A DNA stretch of 64,000 nucleotides from Pseudarthrobacter sp. NIBRBAC000502770 (GTDB lineage: Bacteria > Actinomycetota > Actinomycetes > Actinomycetales > Micrococcaceae): assembly GCF_006517815.1 (NCBI RefSeq), contig NZ_CP041198.1, positions 62,001 to 126,000 of the forward strand, given 5' to 3'. Positions 60,421 to 64,000 of the stretch are shown here, piece after piece. The translations under genes were made by a program, and so were the position numbers. The notes below the pieces were generated by a model. The model searched no databases and was not told where the DNA came from. It worked only from the letters and a program-made list of their open reading frames with translations. How positions within the stretch are numbered: position 1 is the first letter of the stretch; each line of letters opens with the position of its first letter.

Positions 60421-60816
60421 ATGTTCAGCCTGACCGTCCGCCGCCACTTCATGATCGCCCACAGCCTTCCGCGTAAAGCCTTCGGACCTGCACAGGGACT
60501 CCATGGGGCCACTTTCGTGGCCGAGGTGACCTTCCGCCGCCGCGCCCTGAACGATGATGCGATCGTCCTGGATATCGGTGCCGCCGGAACCATCATCGAG
60601 GAAGTACTCGCCGACCTGAACTACAAAAACCTGGACGAGCACCCGGATTTCGACGGCAAGCTCAGCACCACGGAGGCGCTGGCCGAGTACATTGCCAATA
60701 AAGTCGCCACCCGGATCAAGGACAGCGACGACGGCCGCGAACTCGCAGGCCTCGACGTCACGCTGCGCGAGAATCCGGACGCGTGGGCCGCCTATTCCCT
60801 GGACTTCACCGCCTGA
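60421..60816 (+). CDS. 6-pyruvoyl-tetrahydropterin synthase/QueD family protein, aberrant active site
   Basis: A 131-residue T-fold protein of the 6-pyruvoyl/6-carboxy-tetrahydropterin synthase family. RRHFMIAHSLPRKAFG keeps a His of the zinc site, and LHGATF is the equivalent of the usual HGHNY block. LDIGAAGTIIEEVLADLNYKNLDEHPDFDG contains the typical helix and the LDxHP turn, and STTEALAEYIANKV and VTLRENPDAWAAYSL complete the fold with the Glu near the end. The third zinc ligand (HxH) is Ala here, and the catalytic Cys four residues before HG is Ala too, so the standard reaction is doubtful. It lies 3 bases behind the dehydrogenase gene and 2 bases before the glycosyltransferase gene. Confidence 0.85.
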   Translation: MFSLTVRRHFMIAHSLPRKAFGPAQGLHGATFVAEVTFRRRALNDDAIVLDIGAAGTIIEEVLADLNYKNLDEHPDFDGKLSTTEALAEYIANKVATRIKDSDDGRELAGLDVTLRENPDAWAAYSLDFTA

Positions 60817-60818
60817 CC

Positions 60819-61901
60819 GTGCGGCACATCCGGCTGCTGGTCCCCGGCAACATCCGCCACAGCTCGGGCGGCAACGTCTACAACGCGCGCCTGGTTGCCG
60901 CCCTCCAGGCCTTGGGTGCAGGGGTTGAGGTCATTGCCGTGGAGGGCAGCTGGCCGGATGCCGGCGCACACGATCGACGCCGGTTGGGCGCCCTCCTCGG
61001 GGCGTGGGACCCGGAAACACATCCCGGGCAGCCTGTGGCGATCGTGGATGGACTGGTGGCCGTCGGCGCTCCGGACGAACTGGAATTCGCTGCGAAGGCC
61101 GGCCGGCAAACCTGGGTCCTGGTGCATATGCCTGTGCCGGAAGATGCAGGCGGCCGGGCCCTTGTACGTGAGGCCAGGGCTTTGCGCGCCGCAACCGGCG
61201 TCATCTGCACCAGCACGTCGGCGGCAAACGAGCTCCGCAAACGGGGGCTCCCGCAAGCGCGGGTTGTCCTGCCCGGAGTTGTCCCGGCAGCCCAGGCCTG
61301 CGGTTCAACGCCCCCGCACCTGGCCCTGGTGGCCGCCTTGCTGCCCAACAAGGACCAGCTGCTGGCCGTGGAAGCACTCGCCCAAATCCAGGACCTGCCA
61401 TGGACGGCGTCCCTGGTGGGATCCGACCGCGCCGACCAAGCCTACGCGCAGGAAATCCGGGCCGCCGTCCTCGCCCACGGATTGCAGGAACGGGTCCGGC
61501 TCACCGGCGAGCTGACCGGTGAAACACTGGAAGCTGAATGGGCGCGGACCGACCTCAGCCTGTTGCTGTCCCGGGCGGAGGCATTCGGAATGGTGGTCAC
61601 CGAGTCCCTGGCCCACGGCATCCCCGTCGTTGTCCGGGAAGGGACAGGGGCAGTGGAGGCCCTGGGCCTGGCAGAATTAACAGCGGCCGACGGCGGCCCC
61701 CGCCTTCCCGGGGCAGTGCTGCGGCTGCCGGCCGGGGGACAGGAAAGTCCCGGACTGCTGGCAGGGGTCCTGCGGCGGTGGCTTGGGGACGCCGCTCTCC
61801 GCGAAAGCTGGCGCGCAGCAGCGCTGGAGGCGCGGACGATGCTGCCGGGCTGGAGCAGTACCGCCCGGGAAGTGCTGGCCCTGCTGGGGGCCCGGGACTG
61901 A
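60819..61901 (+). CDS. Glycosyltransferase, GT4/GT-B family
   Basis: A 360-residue GT-B enzyme. The N-terminal domain opens RLLVPGNIRHSSGGNVYNARLVAALQALG, with the Gly-Gly-x-x-x-x-Asn loop of GT4. The C-terminal domain has SRAEAFGMVVTESLAHGIPVVVREGTGAVEALG near residue 250, the E-x7-E nucleotide-sugar binding motif. It starts with GTG at 60819, 2 bases after the pterin synthase homologue, so it is the third gene of the cassette. It probably transfers a sugar to the product of the preceding two enzymes; donor and acceptor are unknown. Confidence 0.9.
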   Translation: MRHIRLLVPGNIRHSSGGNVYNARLVAALQALGAGVEVIAVEGSWPDAGAHDRRRLGALLGAWDPETHPGQPVAIVDGLVAVGAPDELEFAAKAGRQTWVLVHMPVPEDAGGRALVREARALRAATGVICTSTSAANELRKRGLPQARVVLPGVVPAAQACGSTPPHLALVAALLPNKDQLLAVEALAQIQDLPWTASLVGSDRADQAYAQEIRAAVLAHGLQERVRLTGELTGETLEAEWARTDLSLLLSRAEAFGMVVTESLAHGIPVVVREGTGAVEALGLAELTAADGGPRLPGAVLRLPAGGQESPGLLAGVLRRWLGDAALRESWRAAALEARTMLPGWSSTAREVLALLGARD

Positions 61902-61941
61902 CAGCGGGACCGGGCCGACTGCGGACCAGGGCTGTGGCCTT

Positions 61942-62457
61942 CTACGGCTGCGGGCTGATACTCCGGTGTCCCGCGAAAAACTCCCGCAACAGTAGGGCGC
62001 ACTCTTCCTCGCGGACGCCCGGGTACACTTCAACCCAGTGGTTGAGCCGCCGTTCGCGGAGGATGTCGAACACCGAACCGGCAGCGCCGGCCTTTTCGTC
62101 CCAGGCCCCGAACACCACCCGCGGGATCCGGGCCAGGACGATCGCGCCGGCGCACATGGCGCAGGGTTCCAGCGTGACCACCAGCGTGCAATCAGACAAC
62201 CGCCAGCCGTCGCCGCTGCCGCCGCCGAGCCTTGCCCGTTCCTGCAGCCGGGCCGCCGCTTCCCGGATGGCCACCACCTCGGCGTGGGCCGTGGGGTCGC
62301 CCAGTTCCTCCCGCTGGTTCCGGCCGGAACCCAGGACCCCGCCGTCGGGCCCCAGCACCACGGCGCCGATGGGAACATCCTCCGTGGCGAGTGCCCGGCG
62401 CGCTTCCGCCAACGCAAGGCCCATCCAGGCATGATGTTTCTTTTCGGGCAACGGCAT
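61942..62457 (-). CDS. tadA: tRNA-specific adenosine deaminase (nucleoside deaminase)
   Basis: A 171-residue zinc deaminase. DPTAHAEVVAIREAA near residue 58 has the His ligand and catalytic Glu, and TLEPCAMCAGAIVLARI near 97 the two Cys ligands. VFGAWDEKAGAAGSVFDIL is the substrate loop. It converts the wobble adenosine of tRNA-Arg(ACG) to inosine. The C-terminal helix VREEECALLLREFFAGHR is usual for TadA. It is divergent from the PAP2 gene. It also resembles guanine/cytosine deaminases, but the length and motif favour TadA. Confidence 0.9.
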   Translation of the reverse strand: MPLPEKKHHAWMGLALAEARRALATEDVPIGAVVLGPDGGVLGSGRNQREELGDPTAHAEVVAIREAAARLQERARLGGGSGDGWRLSDCTLVVTLEPCAMCAGAIVLARIPRVVFGAWDEKAGAAGSVFDILRERRLNHWVEVYPGVREEECALLLREFFAGHRSISPQP

Positions 62458-62463
62458 GGCTCA

Positions 62464-62480
62464 ATGATAGTTTCGGGGAT
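62464..62480 (+). promoter_or_regulatory. Probable promoter of the PAP2 gene
   Basis: ATGATAGTTTCGGGGAT places the -10-like GATAGT about 42 bases before the PAP2 start, which has its own GGGAGG. The same sequence with one change and one extra G occurs before upp at 63334-63351. Confidence 0.4.
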
Positions 62481-62512
62481 ACTCAGGTTACTTACCGACG
62501 CCGGGAGGCACC

Positions 62513-63337
62513 ATGGACACTCTTCGGGATCGCCTAGGTCTTTGGTTCAAGCCCTATGCGGCGCTGGTCCTCACCATCCTCGTGGGCGGTGCGATCATCG
62601 TATCCCTGGCCTTGCTTGGCGCCGAGGTGTACGACAATGTGGTGGATTCCGCGGGCCTGGCCAACCTGGACAAGCCGGCCCTGGCCCTGTCGGAGAGCTT
62701 GCGCAGCCCCGGCCTCGATGCGTTCGTTACCGGCTTCACCAATATCGGCGGCGGAATCGGAATGCCCATCCTCGCCAGCATCCTCACCGCCTGGCTGACC
62801 TTCCTCAGCCGGAACTGGCGGCCCCTCATCCTGGTTGGCGGCGCAGCGGCCGTCTCCATCATGGCCACGACGTTCGGCAAGAAACTGGTGGGCCGCACCC
62901 GCCCGGACCACGCGGACGCGGTGCCCCCATACGAGGATTCACCGTCATTCCCCAGTGGCCACACCCTGAATACCACCGTGGTGATCAGCCTGGTGGTGTA
63001 CCTGATCTGCCTCCAGTTCCAGGCCACGGTGGTTCGCGTCTCGGCCATCACGGGCGGCACGCTGTTCATCATCGCCATGGGGCTGAGCCGCGTCTTCCTT
63101 GGCCACCACTGGCTGACCGATGTCATGGCCGGGTGGCTGCTCGGCCTGACGTGGGTGGGCGTGGTCATTCTGGCGCACAGGTTGTTCCACCTGGTCCGCA
63201 GGCGGGAGCACGCCGGTGCGGCGCCGTCGTTCGACCGTCCAATCGTCCGCGACGTGGTGGCCGAGGAAGCGCACCATGGGGGCGACGGCGGCAGTGGGCA
63301 CGCCCACGGAGGCCACAACAAGGACACCGCCGGATGA
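62513..63337 (+). CDS. PAP2 family phosphatase (membrane)
   Basis: A 274-residue membrane protein. The PAP2 phosphatase signature is complete: KKLVGRTRPDHAD (residues about 120-132), PSFPSGHTLNTTVV near 145 and SRVFLGHHWLTDVMAG near 195, with catalytic His residues in the last two. Six hydrophobic segments are interspersed. The C-terminal tail is His/Gly-rich (HHGGDGGSGHAHGGHN), perhaps metal-binding. Substrates of the family are lipid phosphates such as phosphatidic acid or undecaprenyl diphosphate. The stop overlaps the upp promoter region. Confidence 0.92.
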   Translation: MDTLRDRLGLWFKPYAALVLTILVGGAIIVSLALLGAEVYDNVVDSAGLANLDKPALALSESLRSPGLDAFVTGFTNIGGGIGMPILASILTAWLTFLSRNWRPLILVGGAAAVSIMATTFGKKLVGRTRPDHADAVPPYEDSPSFPSGHTLNTTVVISLVVYLICLQFQATVVRVSAITGGTLFIIAMGLSRVFLGHHWLTDVMAGWLLGLTWVGVVILAHRLFHLVRRREHAGAAPSFDRPIVRDVVAEEAHHGGDGGSGHAHGGHNKDTAG

Positions 63338-63351
63338 TAGTTTTGGGGGAT
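63334..63351 (+). promoter_or_regulatory. Promoter of upp, probably leaderless
   Basis: ATGATAGTTTTGGGGGAT with the -10-like GATAGT (63336-63341) ending 8 bases before the upp ATG at 63350. Transcription starting at or next to the ATG would make the message leaderless; no ribosome-binding site is visible. Confidence 0.45.
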
Positions 63352-63985
63352 GCGTACTCTCGTTGTTGACCACCCCCTGGTCGCCCACAAGCTCACCGTC
63401 CTGCGGGACAAGAACACGCCGTCGCCTGTCTTCCGGCAGCTGACGGAAGAGCTGGTGACGCTGCTGGCCTACGAAGCCACGCGGGAGGTCCGCACCGAGC
63501 CCGTCACCATCGAAACGCCTATCAGCACCACCATCGGTACGGCGTTCACCAAGCCCACACCGCTGGTGGTCCCCATCCTCCGGGCGGGCCTGGGCATGCT
63601 GGAGGGCATGACCAAACTGGTCCCCACCGCCGAGGTGGGCTTCCTGGGCATGGCCCGGGACGAGGAAACGCTGGACATCATCACCTACGCCGAGCGCCTC
63701 CCCGAGGACCTGACCGGCCGCCAGGTGTTCGTCCTGGACCCCATGCTGGCCACCGGCGGCACCCTGCGCGAGGCCATCAAGTTCCTGTTCAAGCGGGGCG
63801 CTTCGGACGTCACCTGCATCTGCCTGCTGGCGGCTCCGGAGGGCCTGGCCAAGCTGGAGGAGGAACTGGGCGACGCAAACGTGCACATCGTCCTGGCCTC
63901 CATCGATGAGAAGCTCAACGAGAAGTCCTACATCGTTCCCGGGCTGGGCGATGCCGGCGACCGCCTCTACGGCATCGCCGGGTAG
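63350..63985 (+). CDS. upp: Uracil phosphoribosyltransferase
   Basis: A 211-residue salvage enzyme making UMP from uracil and [30 protein letters not shown] near residue 24 is the substrate-recognition helix. [13 protein letters not shown] near 78 and [17 protein letters not shown] near 130 are the PRPP loop, and the C-terminal [14 protein letters not shown] binds uracil. Length is normal. It stands alone with a probable leaderless promoter. The window ends 15 bases after its stop, so any downstream partner is not visible. Confidence 0.97.
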   Translation: MRTLVVDHPLVAHKLTVLRDKNTPSPVFRQLTEELVTLLAYEATREVRTEPVTIETPISTTIGTAFTKPTPLVVPILRAGLGMLEGMTKLVPTAEVGFLGMARDEETLDIITYAERLPEDLTGRQVFVLDPMLATGGTLREAIKFLFKRGASDVTCICLLAAPEGLAKLEEELGDANVHIVLASIDEKLNEKSYIVPGLGDAGDRLYGIAG

Positions 63986-64000
63986 CCTCCCGCCGTCCGG

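Noticed and set aside
1..64000. CRISPR arrays, prophage or insertion sequences
   Set aside because: No regularly spaced repeats, transposase, integrase or phage structural genes were seen; repeats are short tandem or palindromic only.

Overview
The window is a chromosomal segment of a high-GC Gram-positive bacterium. Several things point to an Arthrobacter/Pseudarthrobacter-type Micrococcaceae: the strong GC bias at third codon positions, a mycothiol-type maleylpyruvate isomerase in place of a glutathione one, the lhr-nei2 gene pair, a DUF222-HNH (13E12-type) endonuclease, and the many LacI/TetR/IclR/PucR-controlled catabolic operons. Genus assignment is inference from gene content, not from a marker-gene comparison. 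No phage, plasmid, CRISPR or insertion-sequence genes were seen.

Layout. 1-5.6 kb: the end of a GH32 fructanase facing a GH76 alpha-mannanase-like gene, a short-chain dehydrogenase/acyl-CoA dehydrogenase pair behind a palindromic operator, a DUF1684 protein and a small membrane protein. 5.7-11 kb: phosphoenolpyruvate carboxylase followed by a long palindrome, a small conserved protein, a DedA membrane protein, a macrodomain protein and an RluA-type pseudouridine synthase. 11-26 kb: an ArsR/SRPBCC operon, a divergent MocR-YczE pair, overlapping nei2 and lhr DNA repair genes, a FAD-Rieske oxidoreductase, a DUF4232 lipoprotein, a NADP-binding reductase, and a divergent TetR/SDR pair around a palindromic operator. 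26-32 kb: a PucR-glutaminase-amino acid permease-ThDP enzyme operon. 32-38.6 kb: a complete 3-hydroxybenzoate/gentisate pathway (MFS uptake, 3-hydroxybenzoate 6-hydroxylase, gentisate dioxygenase, mycothiol-dependent maleylpyruvate isomerase, fumarylpyruvate hydrolase). It has an IclR regulator and two copies of the same ATTCTG-N5-CAGAAT operator. 38.7-40.9 kb: a flavin oxidoreductase/esterase operon, then a deletion scar that joins the 3' ends of a TetR gene and a CocE/NonD hydrolase gene.

40.9-54.8 kb is the largest unit. A LacI regulator is divergent from a ten-gene operon with a nested operator between them. The operon encodes a carbohydrate ABC importer without its ATPase, two xylose-isomerase-like TIM barrels flanking a Gfo/Idh/MocA oxidoreductase, and the hexuronate enzymes UxaC, UxuB and ManD. 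It ends in a 759-residue protein that fuses a complete gluconokinase to a GH3 glycosidase/phosphorylase. The natural reading is import of a glycoside of glucuronic or related acid, release of the sugar acid in the cytoplasm, and conversion through fructuronate and mannonate to 2-keto-3-deoxygluconate. The KDG kinase and aldolase must be elsewhere.

54.8-64 kb: an SRPBCC-like protein, a small STAS-like protein, a zinc alcohol dehydrogenase, tRNA-Ser(CGA), the DUF222-HNH gene, then a tight three-gene cassette (BchC-like dehydrogenase, aberrant 6-pyruvoyl-tetrahydropterin synthase homologue, GT4 glycosyltransferase) that looks like an uncharacterised pathway, possibly to a glycosylated pterin. 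The window closes with tadA, a PAP2 phosphatase and upp.

The most noteworthy items are the gluconokinase-GH3 fusion and its operon, the pterin/glycosyltransferase cassette, the paired IclR operators, a shared AGTTGAA-N2-TTCAA motif in front of two unlinked redox genes, and the TetR/CocE deletion scar.
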